DNA of 64,000 bases from Haematococcus lacustris (taxonomy: Eukaryota > Chlorophyta > Chlorophyceae > Chlamydomonadales > Haematococcaceae), in the NCBI GenBank assembly GCA_030144725.1, contig JASKMD010000015.1, forward strand, positions 7,328,866 through 7,392,865, given 5' to 3'. Numbering within the stretch: the first letter of the stretch is position 1; each line of letters opens with the position of its first letter. Under the pieces are notes generated by a model. The model was not told the DNA's origin. It made no database searches and saw only the letters and a program-made list of their open reading frames with translations. A program made the position numbers and the translations under genes. Positions 1-12,991 of the stretch are shown here, one piece after another.

Positions 1-1940
1 GGTAAGCAGTGCCATGAACATGTGTGCTAAGCGGCTGTCCTAGGTATGGCGTGACATGTGGCGATAAGCAGCAACTAGCAGAGCTGGTTGGGTGAGAAAC
101 CTCAGAGGCTGGTTGCAAAGCGGCTGCGGCTTGCCCTGCAAGGGCTAGCGAGTCTTTACTGTAGTCTTGGCACCAGCAGTAAATCAGCCTGGTGATGCAA
201 TGCCGGTGATGCAAAGTAGCTGCCTTGGGGCAGCCAAACTGACCTACAGATGTATGGCCACCAAGACAATGTTCGTGGTGCTGCAGTAGTTGCAGCCAGC
301 TGTGCACAGGCATGTTGTGTACTGGCAATACGGTACATTGTGCTGTGGAAAAGATTTGGGTGGCGGTCAGACAGGGTGCTCATGACACACCTGTTAGGCA
401 GCATTGTGGAATGACTCGTGCTCAGGGCTGGCAGCTCAGGGAGGGAGTGGCTCTAGGGAATAGGGTCCCATCAGCAAGCCTCAGCATGACATCGTGTGGA
501 CAGTGTGGATCATAGTGATGCCTACTACCCCATGCGCATAGCATGTCGCAAGCAAGAGCTGGTATAGTTATCATCATCTTTGTGAAGGTGGCGGTGTGGC
601 TGTGCGGGTGGGTGCCTGTTGAGGGTTACCAGATGTAGGAGGTGGTGCTTGCGTCTTGGTTGTTTGCATCACCTTCAAATGTTGTTTGGATGTGGTGTGC
701 ATTGAGGAAGGGGTGCTGTGAGGTAGGCAGTAGAGCATGGGATGGCATGGGGTGCTGATCGCACCTGACAACAGGTGTGATCTGCATCTGGCAGCCTCTG
801 CATGCATGCGCACCTCCCTTACAAGCATGAATTCTTGGAGTGATTGACAATCTGTCAGAACAGCCTGGTGCATGACTCGCGACACTTGCAAGCTGAGTTG
901 CACTGCTAGGCCTGTTGCTGCTAATGGACCCCTCAAATTTACATCATGTCACCACATTTTTCACATGAGCAATCCCAGTTGCGTTGTGCTAGTCGCGCAT
1001 TCAGTTGATGCATGCAAGTTGCACGTTTTTGGCAACTCGTCACGCAAGGGGTTGTAAAATTGTGGGCAAGCCTCACGAGGTTTTGTGGCAAGTAAGGCCT
1101 GCATCATAGGCAGCAAGCTTGCAAGGTTGCCTAATCCATCTCAGCTGGTACCTGAATGAGACGGTGGCTCTCTCGGTTACATGATTATGGATGAATGGCC
1201 ACTATTTTTTTTTTGTAGATAGGTGGCTTACACCGCTTAAGCCGTCAGCCGTTAGGCTGCTTGGCCGCCCTCCCCCTCTAGGGGTTCGGGACTTTCTGTA
1301 ACGCACTTCAATCTAAGGTGTACAAACAAAGGTGCCCATGGGCTCAAAATGAAGTCATGCAAGATCTCATTATTGTTCTGAAAAGACATGGCTGCTACCT
1401 GATGGATCTCGTGGCAGTGCACTCAAGGATAAAAAGCATGGCGTCATCCACTGTGTCATGCTGTAGGCCATTGACATTGTGAACCGCTAACCTGAGCTCT
1501 CGGGGGCCGAGTCCCTAGCCCCGGCCCTCTCCCACGCCCTGAGCCCCCACCGCCCTGAGCTTACCCGTAGGAGTCTCCCCAGACGCACCTAACCCCGCTT
1601 GATGCCTTGTGCGGTGATTCCCCAAAGGGGGAGAGAGCGGGCGGCTCTTGGTTGGGGAGCCTGGGGCCGAGTGGCCGCCACCCCCCAGGGGGAAGGGCGG
1701 GGGGGGGGGCAGATGGTTGAGGACTGCTGCTGTTGCTGCTGCATTGCGCTGTGTCTGGCCACTATTGCCAATAGTATTGGTCAGCTAGGGGCAAAAACAT
1801 CCAAACCATGCCTGCAAGTTGCTTCTCTGCAGTTGCAAAAGTGATCACATAGATCTCAATACTGGCCACTACTCACCATCGCGCTTCATACTGTATAACT
1901 GCCATGCAATAATGATGTTATAATAATGATGATGTTATAG
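1..1940. other. No gene recognised; TG/CA-rich intergenic DNA
   Basis: I see no conserved coding segment here; the short ORFs have no protein character. Around 1221-1300 the sequence resembles a diverged stretch at about 13748-13830 (shared blocks such as the pyrimidine run followed by GGGACTTTC), suggesting an old dispersed repeat. A CpG-richer stretch at about 1490-1690 could be a repeat or promoter fragment, but no gene start follows it. Confidence 0.5.
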
Positions 1941-2700
1941 CCGCCCCGCCCCGCCCCGCCCCGCCCCGCCCCGCCCCGCCCCGCCCCGCCCCGCCCCGCC
2001 CCGCCCCGCCCCGCCCCGCCCCGCCCCGCCCCGCCCCGCCCCGCCCCGCCCCGCCCCGCCCCGCCCCGCCCCGCCCCGCCCCGCCCCGCCCCGCCCCGCC
2101 CCGCCCCGCCCCGCCCCGCCCCGCCCCGCCCCGCCCCGCCCCGCCCCGCCCCGCCCCGCCCCGCCCCGCCCCGCCCCGCCCCGCCCCGCCCCGCCCCGCC
2201 CCGCCCCGCCCCGCCCCGCCCCGCCCCGCCCCGCCCCGCCCCGCCCCGCCCCGCCCCGCCCCGCCCCGCCCCGCCCCGCCCCGCCCCGCCCCGCCCCGCC
2301 CCGCCCCGCCCCGCCCCGCCCCGCCCCGCCCCGCCCCGCCCCGCCCCGCCCCGCCCCGCCCCGCCCCGCCCCGCCCCGCCCCGCCCCGCCCCGCCCCGCC
2401 CCGCCCCGCCCCGCCCCGCCCCGCCCCGCCCCGCCCCGCCCCGCCCCGCCCCGCCCCGCCCCGCCCCGCCCCGCCCCGCCCCGCCCCGCCCCGCCCCGCC
2501 CCGCCCCGCCCCGCCCCGCCCCGCCCCGCCCCGCCCCGCCCCGCCCCGCCCCGCCCCGCCCCGCCCCGCCCCGCCCCGCCCCGCCCCGCCCCGCCCCGCC
2601 CCGCCCCGCCCCGCCCCGCCCCGCCCCGCCCCGCCCCGCCACGCCACGCCACGCCACGCCACGCCACGCCACGCCACGCCACGCCACGCCACGCCACGCG
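1941..2700. repeat. GC-only pentanucleotide array (CCGCC)140 then (ACGCC)12
   Basis: Positions 1941-2640 are 700 bases of uninterrupted CCGCC units (140 copies), followed by twelve units ACGCC (last one ACGCG) to 2700. The minus strand therefore carries about 140 consecutive runs of four G separated by one C, which is strongly G-quadruplex-prone, and the plus strand is i-motif-prone. The transition to ACGCC units at one edge looks like a diverged array boundary. All six frames stay open only because the unit has no stop codons, so the long Gly/Ala/Arg ORFs across it are not genes. Confidence 0.97.
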
Positions 2701-3079
2701 TATCAACTTACGTGAGTGCAAGTATATCATGTCACACTGTTGGTAGCATTGCTGACCCTTGGGGGTTTAGGCATCAGTACAGGGAGGAGGCACTTGCAGC
2801 TCAGGGACACTATAGTGGGCTAGGATTGTGTCCTATCCTCCAACCCACCCTTACAGCACCTAGTCCCTCAACCTTGAGCCTTCATTGCAGTCGAACACAC
2901 TAAGTGTGATCCACTACAAAACAGTTTTTGTCGGTGTGGAGTTCCCATCGCATGGCATGCTCATGGCCTATACATGGCATACACATGGTCACGGTCGCCT
3001 ACCACCTACAGCATTGCCTGACCCCTGTGACAGGGCTACACCGTAGAGTTGGCATGACAAAACATGCACTAATTGTAAG
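2701..3079. other. No gene recognised
   Basis: Short TG/CA-rich stretch between the pentamer array and the transposon-like region. I see no conserved coding or RNA signal. Confidence 0.4.
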
Positions 3080-5300
3080 CTGATGACAGCTTCAAGTGGG
3101 GGGGGGGGCACACACTACTGTGCCTCAGCAGGCTGCTGCTGCTGGGCCTTGGGTGGCTTGTCTCGCAGCCGCTTGTAGCCCAAGCCAGGGTACTCCTTGC
3201 CCTTGGCTGGCAGCACTCCCTGGTCTGGCCAGAAGCACAGCTCCAGCGGGCGCCACTTGCTCTCCCCAATACGCTGCATGAAGGGAGGCGATGACGCGGA
3301 GCTGGGAGTGCACCCCAGCCCTCAGCTGGAAGTGTGCCATCAGCTTCCGCTTCGTCTTCTTGCACCCGCGCAGCACGGCGCCACCCGGGACTTTGATGAC
3401 CTGCAGCCAATTACAATCAACATTTTGACAGGCCGGCACACATGCGGGGACACAAACAGTGCGGGGACACAAACAGTGCGGGGGCATACAAGGCGGTATG
3501 CGCCCCCGTGCGCACCTGTTGGCGCTGGGTTTTCCATTCAGCCCTTCGCTCCTCGCGTTGTTTGCCTGGAGGGGTGCTAGGACCTGCGCTGGCATGAACA
3601 GCAGCGATGTGAGCAGCGCGGAGCTCACCGGACTGCACAGTTGGAGCGGACCACACCACGACTACGACGAACCTTGTTTTCGCGGGCTTTCAATCGGAAG
3701 CGGCTCTTGCTCCGCGGCACTGGGCCGCTTCCTCGGAGGCATTGCGCCACTAGGCTCATAACTACTAACACCTGCTGATACCTACTTATAGAGAGGCGAT
3801 GTCACTCACTTTCGCACAAAGCTCTGTTTTAGACTCTGCTGATAGGCGATGGTTGGTGAGTGAGCTCTCGTGTTGATCAACGTGCTTGTCACCGCGGTGC
3901 ATGCTACAGACAGGCAGGCAACAGTGCAAGGGATGGCCTGGGTAGTAGTGACTATTTCTCGGAGGTGGTGCTTGGGTGTAGCCAGCCAGGGTTGCAGAGT
4001 GTTGGGTGAGGTTACGGCAAGTTGGGCAGGCCGTGCTCCAGGCGGTAGCTCGTCCCTTAATGCCCGCCAGTATTCACCGGCGTAGTCTTCTTCTTCTTCT
4101 TGGCATGCTGGGCTGATGAAGGAGACAGCTTGATCTAGGGCGTACTCAAACCAGGCCTGCGCTGATACTGTGTTTGATACGCTGACCGCGGTGGTCCTGA
4201 ATTCGTCCACCAGCACCACCTCGAAGTGGCGCCAGCACACCTTGCGGATCTGTGGCATGGGCACTGACTCCCGGCCCCTGGCCACCTGGCCGTAGGCCAT
4301 GACCGGCTTGAGGCCAGGGCAAAGCTGATGGCTGACCTGCTAGACCTGCAGCCAACATCAGGGCAGGTGCCGACGCGTTGGTGAAGGGGTGTCGAGGTGT
4401 TGGTGCAGGGGCCACAGCAACATCGGGTCACAGGGGCTTGTCAATCGGTACCATGTAGCTAGTGAGCTGGCTGTCACCCTACACCACGCATATGCCAGCA
4501 AGCTCCATGCAACCATACAGCCGGAACCTCTAGATGCACAGCGTTGCTTCAGCCTCTCCTTCCACACGGGTTCCTACACCCCCAGCACTGCCTTCAGGTG
4601 TTTTTGGTAGTCCTTCCAGCTGATGTTCTTGGGGTTGGCCTAGATTAACGTGGCCAGCTGCGCCTTGATGTTGCCCTCCTGCCAGGTCTGTGTCTGCTTC
4701 TTGGTGGCGCTGACGCCACTATCATGCAGCATTTGCTGCAGCTGAGCTGCTGGCTGCACACATACTCCTCCTGCCGCAGGTCATTGGTTACTGTCACGAG
4801 CCCCACACCACCTGCCTGCCAAAGGGCTGACTTCTTCCCACTCAGACGCCATCCTGGGCGGCCCTGACCAGCCAGTGTGGGGTGTGCAGGGGCATGGAGT
4901 GGAGGGTCCAGGCAACTGGGCAGGGGTAGAGAGGAGGGTAAAGACTGCTGGGCAGTGTCTGTGTGTGTGGCCTGCTGGGCAGTGTGTGTAGCCAGGGCCT
5001 GGTGAAGTTGGAGAAGGAGGGCCAGGGCCGATTGGGTGAGGGCGGGTGAAGTGCACACTGCTGGCAAGGTGCTTAAGGCTGCAGATGTACACGGGTGCAC
5101 TCATCCTGCATTTCCTGGCTCCATTTGCTGGCTGCACTTCCTGGCTCTGACTGCTCTTGCGCTCCAAGCTCGTCCAATCCTTCTCGCTCCAGGCTCCTGG
5201 CTGCTGGTGGTTGTGTTTACTAGCTGCACCCTTCAGCTGCGCCAGGTTGTTGGCTAGACCGTGCAAATTTACGAGGCATTGCTGTGCATGCCTTCGCTGT
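3080..5300 (-). mobile_element. Degenerate transposon-like coding region, possibly Fanzor/TnpB-related
   Basis: The minus strand carries several broken coding pieces that look like one decayed element. From the 3' end: a 54-codon frame ending at 3115 (see separate entry); a piece near 3420-3630 ending in a basic stretch QREERRAEWKTQRQQ; a piece at 3806-4340 with VCWRHFEVVLVDEFRTT; and upstream fragments to about 5270. The VVLVDE-F-RTT block resembles the DE..TS motif of RuvC-like nucleases of TnpB/Fanzor proteins, and is followed by an acidic patch (QEEEEDYAGEYWRALRDEL). A related acidic patch recurs at 10.6-10.8 kb, so the sequence is dispersed. No zinc-ribbon CxxC pairs or intact ends were found. 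The Fanzor/TnpB link is inference from one motif. Confidence 0.4.
3115..3279 (-). pseudogene. C-terminal fragment of the transposon-like protein
   Basis: A 54-codon frame from an ATG at 3279 to a TAG at 3115 reads RIGESKWRPLELCFWPDQG and continues through LPAKGKEYPGLGYKRLRDK to a Gln-rich end. The composition (aromatic, basic, Pro-Gly turns) is protein-like and quite unlike the repeat-derived ORFs nearby. It sits at the 3' end of the minus-strand transposon-like region, so it probably is the C-terminus of that protein. It may be an exon rather than a separate gene, since upstream frames are offset. Function unknown. Confidence 0.4.
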
Positions 5301-7176
5301 GCTTGTCGTATCTACTGGAATAGTAGCTGGGAACGCTCGCAGCGCGCAGAGGACGGAGCATGTCACGATACAAGGATTGTGTACAGAATGAAGGGCGCCA
5401 CCCTTACTTGCACCATGCACGCAACCGTCAGTCAGGCGCCCGCCTCGTGGATGCACCTAGCGACGCTAAGTAGGAGCAATGGCTTGGCATGTTAAGAAGC
5501 CGCAGCCAGTGGCACAACCCCGAGGGAAAGGGTGAGGGTCGCGCAGGTGGCCGCTACTGCACGCAGCATCGTGCATTCTTGTTCCTTCACCTGCAGGTTT
5601 TCCTCGCTGCAGCAACAATGTCCTTCAGCTCAGCACAGGATGCCGAGGCAGCATGTCTTCCGCCCTGCTGTAGAGCAAACAGTACCTGCACCCATGCTTC
5701 GTAAGTTACAACTACTCCGATAGCAGCAGCAGCTTCAGCAGCAGCAGCAAACCTGGCAGCAACAGCAGCTCAATACACAGCATCCTTATCAACAGCCTTA
5801 GCTATTGCCTGACCGCACCAAAAGGCAACAACACAGACTTTCCATGATGAGAACAAGCTGACACAGCTTGTAGGGGACCTTGCACACTGCTACACCACCA
5901 GCTGCTGGTTCATTGTGGGTAGTCCTCCACTTGCTTGTATTGCCCCAATACTTCTCACCCAGTACAGGCGTTGTGGGGCAACTAAAACACGAAACACACC
6001 GGAGACAGTAAAGCCATTTTGTGGCGCAACTCAGTCTGGTATCAGCTACCTGCCTGGGCGCACTGTGGGGCTGGGGCTTGACAGCCATTCCTGGGTCTGG
6101 CCTGGCCTGACCTACTGGTCTGGCCTGGCCTGGCCAGCTTGAGTGGCCTTCTATGCCTCTGGAGAAGCAGCAGGCAGCACGAATCTACACAGACCTGTGT
6201 ATGCGTGAATGCGTGAACAGCGCCTGCAGCTCAGGAGTCGTGGAGGGCATCACGCCTAGGGTGCCACCAGGTCTGAGCAGGGCTAGCTGCACAGCTCCCG
6301 AGCACTTGAGCCAGCACTAGCACACATCTGCACAGCTGCGAGGGCCAGCATTTGGCCTCAGGTCAGGCCCATGCAAGCTTTCTTACCAAAAGAGCAACCA
6401 TCACAAGGAATCATGGCAAAGGAATTGTGGCAAGGAAGGACAGTGAAGGGCAGAGGAACTATGATAAAGCTGGCAGCTGGGGCAAGGCAGCACCACAGTG
6501 TGTCATGGTGGCTGACCGATGCGCTGCCCCGGCTTCCTACAGTGGTGGAGGATGCCAACACCTCCCAGGCACCCAGCCAGCAACACGTCTTGAGGAGCAC
6601 CGTGAAGCGGTGAGCTGTCATTTTATGGGCATCATGCCTCCATCATAATGCTCTGAGCATTGTTTTCACTATGCCCTGAGGGATGTATTCCTACTGCCCT
6701 GCTGAATTATGGCCTAAAGGAGAGTTGTGAAGTGGTGAGTGGCCATGGTGATGACCAACATATCTCCATGGCAAAGGCTGCATCACAGCTAGCTGGCACC
6801 AAGCAAGCACCACCATGGGCATTTGCCAGCACGATGGCTCATCGTATGTTGTTAGGTGCCATGCTCAACACGTCTGGCACCAAAGCAGCTGGTACAGCAC
6901 ACAAGGGACTAGGATTGCAGATCTAGCTGTATCTGCCCTGCTGTTGCTTGTTTGCTGTGCTCTGGTCGACCATGTTGCGTGCACAATGCTATCCATGCTG
7001 ATGCCAATGTTGCTGAGCCAGGCCTTTTGCAACATCAGCATATGGTCTTCATCAAGCCTTGCACTGATAACAATGGTGTTGTGGCACGTTTCTCATCCCT
7101 GGTGTGTTGGCTGTCATGTTTGTTGGCATGCATCGCATGCTCACCTGCCATCCCTGCTGGGTCGCCTACCACGCAG
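5300..7176. other. No gene firmly recognised; may hold 5' exons of the OPR-like gene
   Basis: The downstream gene lacks a visible start, so its first exon or exons (transit peptide and leader) may lie here. Candidate ATG frames at 6371 and 6815 have no recognisable similarity. Tandem copies of TGGCCTGGCCTG-type sequence occur near 6096-6136. A CpG-richer patch occurs at about 5330-5560. Nothing else is supportable. Confidence 0.35.
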
Positions 7177-10100
7177 GGCACCCTCCACAGATGACCTGCT
7201 GGGCATTGTGCAGCAGCACGGCCCGGATCTTGACTTCACGCATGTAAGCCAGGCGCTGACCCGGCTGTCAAGCTTAGAAGACCAAGGCCAGCAGCTGCTG
7301 GTGCCACCAGAGACAAGCCACACGCAGCCCCAGGTTCAAGTGAGTTCCTATGTACCCCACTGCTCCCTGGTGATGCCTGGCACTGTGGTGGCTCCTGCTA
7401 AAGTCATTGTCCTGACAACCCTCTAGGGGAAGACATCATGCTGGTGCGCACTGGCAGCCCGCGGGGCTCCTTCCCTCAGCCTTGCCACCACCACCACCAC
7501 CACCACCACCACCTCATGACTGACACCCCAGCTGTGCCAACACAAGTGCTGGCGCTCTGCAGCACTCAGGCTGTTGGCAGTGCTGGATGCTCACTGCAGG
7601 ACCCCTCGCCCTCTGTCGCCATTACACTGGCCAGGCTGGACCCCCTGCTGCTGGCCCTGCTGCCCAGCGGGGACAGCCGTGGCGTCAGCAACGCCCTGTG
7701 GGCTTATAGCCGACTGAACCATTACAGGCGGCACACATTTGATGCCCTGTGCCGCCAGGCCATGCGGTTGAAGGGACAGCTTGACCCCCTTGACTGCGCT
7801 CAGATCATGCAAGCGTTCGGGACGTTCAGGCACTACCACCCGGACCTGCTGGCTGCCATCCCTCAGGTGACTGTGCAGTACAAGTGTCAGCACAGGGCAG
7901 TGGACAGTTGGGCAGGGCAGTTGCGCTGCCTTGCTGATCAACACCATGAGCATGCCATGGCATACACCAAACATGGCACTCCAGCACTCCAGAGGCATGA
8001 GTGATGGATGATCGGCAGACCGAGTACATCATGACAAATGAATGGACGAGTCTGAGACCATGCGGACATACACATGTATGTGCAGCCATGCACCTCCGAC
8101 TTATGCATAGTTCCCATGCTTCTGTGTTTTGCATACCCCTTTGTTTTATGTCTACCCACTCGAGCCTAGCCTAACCATACCACCACCTTGGAGTACTCCG
8201 TAGACATGGGGCTGTATTGTGCTGCGTAATTGAAAGCGTGTAGCGCTGGTGGCGTTTGCAGATCATGCTGCCCAGCATGCACACAGCACCGCCCAGGGTC
8301 ATTGGTCAAGTGTTGTGGGGCTATGCAAGACTAAACGTCCCAGACCTGCCACCCAAGGTAAGCTGCTCCCTGACCCTGACCCTGGCCCTGGCCCTGGCCC
8401 TGGCCCTGGCCCTGGCCCTGGCCCTGGCCCTGGCCCTAACCCTGACCCTGGCCCTGGCCCTGACCCTGGCCCTGACCTTGACCTTGACCCCGACCCATCC
8501 ATGTCAGCATCCTCTTGCCTGATCTTCCTGCCTGAGCTGACCTGCCTGAGCCGACCCAACCCATCACTATAGCCACTGACCAGCCCCTTGACTCTGTGAC
8601 AATGATGTCAGCTACCATGAGCCTTGCACTGCATGCATGTTTGTTGGCACCAGACACACCCAGTATGTGGCATCACCATGCATCACCATGCACACCATGC
8701 ACTACGCTGGCTGTGCCCCCAGGCGCTGCTTGAAGCGGCATGCGTGGCCTTCCAGCACAACATCTCCTCGTGCTGCAACAAGGACGTGGCCCTGATGCTG
8801 TGGTCCCTGGCCAAGCTGCAGCACTACCCTGGCTTGCGTGTGCTACAGCTCGTGGAGAGCCGCATGCTGGACGCCCTGTTCTGTAGGGGCATGCAGAAAC
8901 AGCGCATGCAGCACCTGCCCATGCAGTCAGCCGCACCAGAGCTGCCTGGGCATGCCAGTGAAGTTGCCAATGCCAATGCGCATGGAGCTCAAGACAGCAT
9001 AAGGAGCCTCCAGCAGCCACAGGTGCGTTGTCTGTTGTCATGCCCAGCAGCAGGGAGCAGCAGGGAGCAGCACCTCCGTCAACTGCCTCCCTGCCTGTGG
9101 AGTGATGTTAATGTGCGGTAGGCTTGCGGGGGACAGGGACAGGGACCAGGCTTTGATAGCAGATGCCAAGCCATCCTCCTTCCGCCCTCCACATCGTCAT
9201 CAGTGCATCACACCCACCCACCACTTTCTAGCTGCAAGGAACTGTTGCAACACGTAGTTGCAGAGACAAATGTTGCCTTTCATCAGGCCCAGCCCTCTCC
9301 ACCATCTGTGGGTGTGGAAGCAGAGCCGCTCGCCTGCTGTGCTGGCGCCCTTGCTCACCTCTCACCTGCAGCAAGGAGGCCCGGAGGCGGAGGCACCGCT
9401 GGTGCCCCAAGACATCGGCAACGTGCTGTGGGCGTTTGGGCAGTTGAAGTCAGTTGGGGCAAGGGGGTTGGTGGAGAGCAAGGGGCTAGGGTGGGGCCAC
9501 TGCAGGGAGCGGGTGTGCTTCAAAGAAGGAGGAAAGGAGGAAGGCAGGGAGGGAGAGAGGGAGGGAGGGAGAGGGGAAGAGGGGGAGAGGGAGAGAGGGG
9601 AAGAGGGGAAGAGGGAGGAATTGCGCCCTGGTCCCTTGCACACTGCTTGAGTACTTAAACAGGCTCACTTGGTGCAACACAAGCCATGTGTACAAAGCGT
9701 GGTATGTGTATCCCCTCATGGGCTTGTGGCCTGTCTTGGCAGGCTGGTTCAGGTGCTTAGCCCTAGCTGAAGACCCTTGCCACACCTGCTACTATCACAC
9801 CACACCTTCCCCTTCCACTAGCTCCCAGTCACACCAAATAAAACAGCTACAGAATTCAGTCTGAAGCTGGCTGTCAAGAAACAGCTTTCACCCACACCGC
9901 CAGGATTTGAACCTATAACCTACTCCTCTAACCCCTTTGCTCCGCCATGCCCTAGCCCCGGCTCTGGCTGCCCTACCTCAACCCCTGGCAGTGATGGGTA
10001 TTACGCGATACATCCCCTGCCAGCCTCCGCCCCTGCCGCTGTGCAAGTGCAGGTACAAGGCAGCTTCCCTGCTAGACCAACTGCCCCGCCACCTGGGCGC

Positions 10101-12955
10101 CTGGCTCCACGCCTTCAACTGCGCGGATCTGTGTGCCGTGCTGTACGGCTACGCCCATGCCCGTCACTACCACCCTGGAGTGCTCAACGCCCTGGGCCCC
10201 CTGCTGACTCCCCACCTGTCCAGCCTGTCCTTAAAGGAGCTGGTGACGGTGTTTTGGGCGTTTGGCATCTTCCAGCACCGGCCACCCACTGCTCCGCTGC
10301 TGCTGGACGGCCTGGCTGTGGCGCTGTTGGCGTGCCTTGAGCGAAGCAGGCCGCAGACGCTGGCCACGCTGGCCAAGGCATGTGCAAACCTCAGGTACGG
10401 GGGTGCTGGGGTGCTGGGGGTGCCAGCGTCTACTGTTTTTGCGCTTCATGTCGCGTTTGATCTATGACATTTGTGAGTGGGTGGATGGGGTGCCCCTGGA
10501 GGGTAATTGAAGGCAAGTCTGGGTGCATGTGTCGTAGGAAAAGGACGGGGTGTGCACCAGTGTCAACCTTTTGTTCAGAACAGCCAAGCTGATGTTTAAC
10601 TGTGGTACTCCACACGGTGGCGGGAGCAGGCCGTGCTCACTCCAGGCGATAGCTCCTCCCTCATTGCACGCCAGCTCTGTCGGAGTAGTCTTCTTCTTTC
10701 TTTTTCTATTTCTTTTGGTACTCTAGACAAGTGCTCTTTCTTCTTGTTGTTCTTGTGGTAATCTACAGAGGGTCGTGCAGGGGTGGGTGAGGCAAACATA
10801 TGCCGTAGCTGTCATCTGGAGTGGGTGGCACTGGCCAGGGATGGGCTAGCAATGGGCATGCCCTGTCTGCGTGTGTGTAGGCACGTTTCAATATGCATAA
10901 CCTGCACTAGCGGCCCTGTTGGCAACACCATCCTTTCCTGTCTACAGGAGGTAGCTTGCGTGCTGTCAACCCAGCCATTGCAAACCAGACTTGGCCACTC
11001 TCCTGAACATGTACTATGTTGAGCCTGGCTCGTTGGACCCCTGCCACACCCTGCCATCTCCTCTCATGAGCCTTCCCAGTTGACGACGATGGCCACCTGC
11101 TGCCTGCAACAACGCCCACAGACAAACGCCATTTGATGATGACCATGATGACCACCTGCTGCATGCTGCAGGTTCCGCCATGCAGGCCTCATCTCCCACA
11201 TCTGTACGCAGGCGGTGGCCCAGCTGCCTGCCTTCACGACCCACGAGCTGACCGCGCTGCTGGACAGCCTTTCCCACCTGGCACACGAGCCCCTGCACCG
11301 CCCCAGCCCCTCAGCCACCCTTGCTTTGGCCCCTGGCCCAGGCCCAGGCCCGTCACAACCCAGCCCCCCAGCCCCCCCTACACTGCCCCAAACCCCAGGC
11401 ACCGGGACGTCACCGCCCAGCCCTGTCACACCCAAGCCACCACTTCCCTCAGTCTCTGGGTTGGAGGAGGTATGGCACGCAGCAAGCCCAACAAGTTTGC
11501 AGCAGGGCACGCTGTCCAATGCCTCGCCCCCGCCTGGCTGTCTTCCGCCCAGGACCCTCAGAGCAGAAGGCGGGCTGGCGGCAGCCGGGCACCCCCAGCA
11601 GCAGAGACACCGGCCTGCCCAGATAGAGCCTCCGCAGCCTGGTCCGCCATCGCACTGGGTCCCCAGCTTCCCCACCCACCTACCCCTCCCCTTCACACCC
11701 CCCATGCCTCACAGCGTAGGGCATCGTGGGTCTTGGACTAGTGCCACTGCCCTGGCAGTCCCCCTCGCTGGCCAGCACGCAAGCAGGGAGAGCAGCACCC
11801 CTGGTAAGGGCCTGGGGGCTGCCAGCCTTAGTTTTCAAAGCAGCACCGGCACTCCTCCCCTGAAAAGTGCAGCACAGGACAAGCGGGACGGCCAGTCTAC
11901 CAACCAGCCGGCAAGCCAGCCTGTCAGCCATCCGGCAAGCCATCCGGCAAGCCAGCCTGCAAACCCCGACCTTGCTAGCCAGGCGGGCAGCGACAAGCAA
12001 AGAGCTGGCAGCATTCCCCCGTGGGGCCAGGGTCTGCCCGCTCAGGCTGCAGTAGGCAGGGTGCCTTTGCCTGGTGAGCTTCACTCCCCAGCTGGTGGGC
12101 CGCCTCTTGGCAGGCAGGTGCCCCTCACTGCTCCTGAGCTGCAGCTGTTCCAAGCAGCAGTGCAGCAGTGCATGGCGAGGCTCAAGTCACCCGCAACGCC
12201 GCACCCAGGGGCGAGCAAGCTGGAGGTGCACGGCCAGGAGGATCAGCGGTACAAGGTCAGTGTGATGCTGGGATGGCAGTGGCTGAGACTGTGGCTGAGG
12301 CTGAGACTGAGGCTGAGACTGGAGGAGGTGACTTTGGCTGAGACTGTGGCTGAGGCTGTGGCTGTGGCCGCTGTTGTGCCTGTTGCCTGCTGAGTTTTCC
12401 TACCATCCTGAAGTTTTAGGTCTTGTTGCAACCTCCAAGCTGAGGTCACTGCTTGCAGTCTGCGACAGGGCATAGTGAGGGGCATGCTGTTTGGCGATAG
12501 TGTTATGTGCTGCTCTTGGTGACATGGCCACACCACCCTGATACGTCAAGCTGCGCCTGCGGCTGGTGCTGAGGTTGCTTCCGGCTTTAGTACCACGCTT
12601 GAGGTCCCTGCACAGACAAGCCCCTGAGTTGGATCACGCAAGGGGATACCCAGCTACACCCAGCTGCTGATTTCCTGCCAATTCCCGCGTAATTGTACAG
12701 ATGGTTGCAGGGCCAGCGTGTCCTAACCTGGGTTTTTGTCGAGCATGCACCCCTGCCTGTCGCCCTGGTTCCAGGAGTTGCACTCAGTGCTGTTCTCCTA
12801 CCTGCGGGTGGGCCTCGTACCCTGGGACCTCCTCGAGATGGCAGAGGCCAGAGGCCAGAGGCCCCAGCACCAGCTGCCCCGGTCTGACTCCCTACAGCCA
12901 CCACAGTCCCAGGCGCCTGCCTCTCCCCACCAGCTGCCCCTGCGGCGCACCACCA

Positions 12956-12991
<36 letters not shown>

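Noticed and set aside
1886..2730. Long Gly/Ala/Arg ORFs across the pentamer array
   Set aside because: The unit has no stop codons in any frame, so the ORFs are automatic; there is no other coding evidence.
9893..9950. Functional tRNA gene on the minus strand
   Set aside because: A and B boxes exist, but the spacing is too short and the stems do not pair; better read as a SINE relic.
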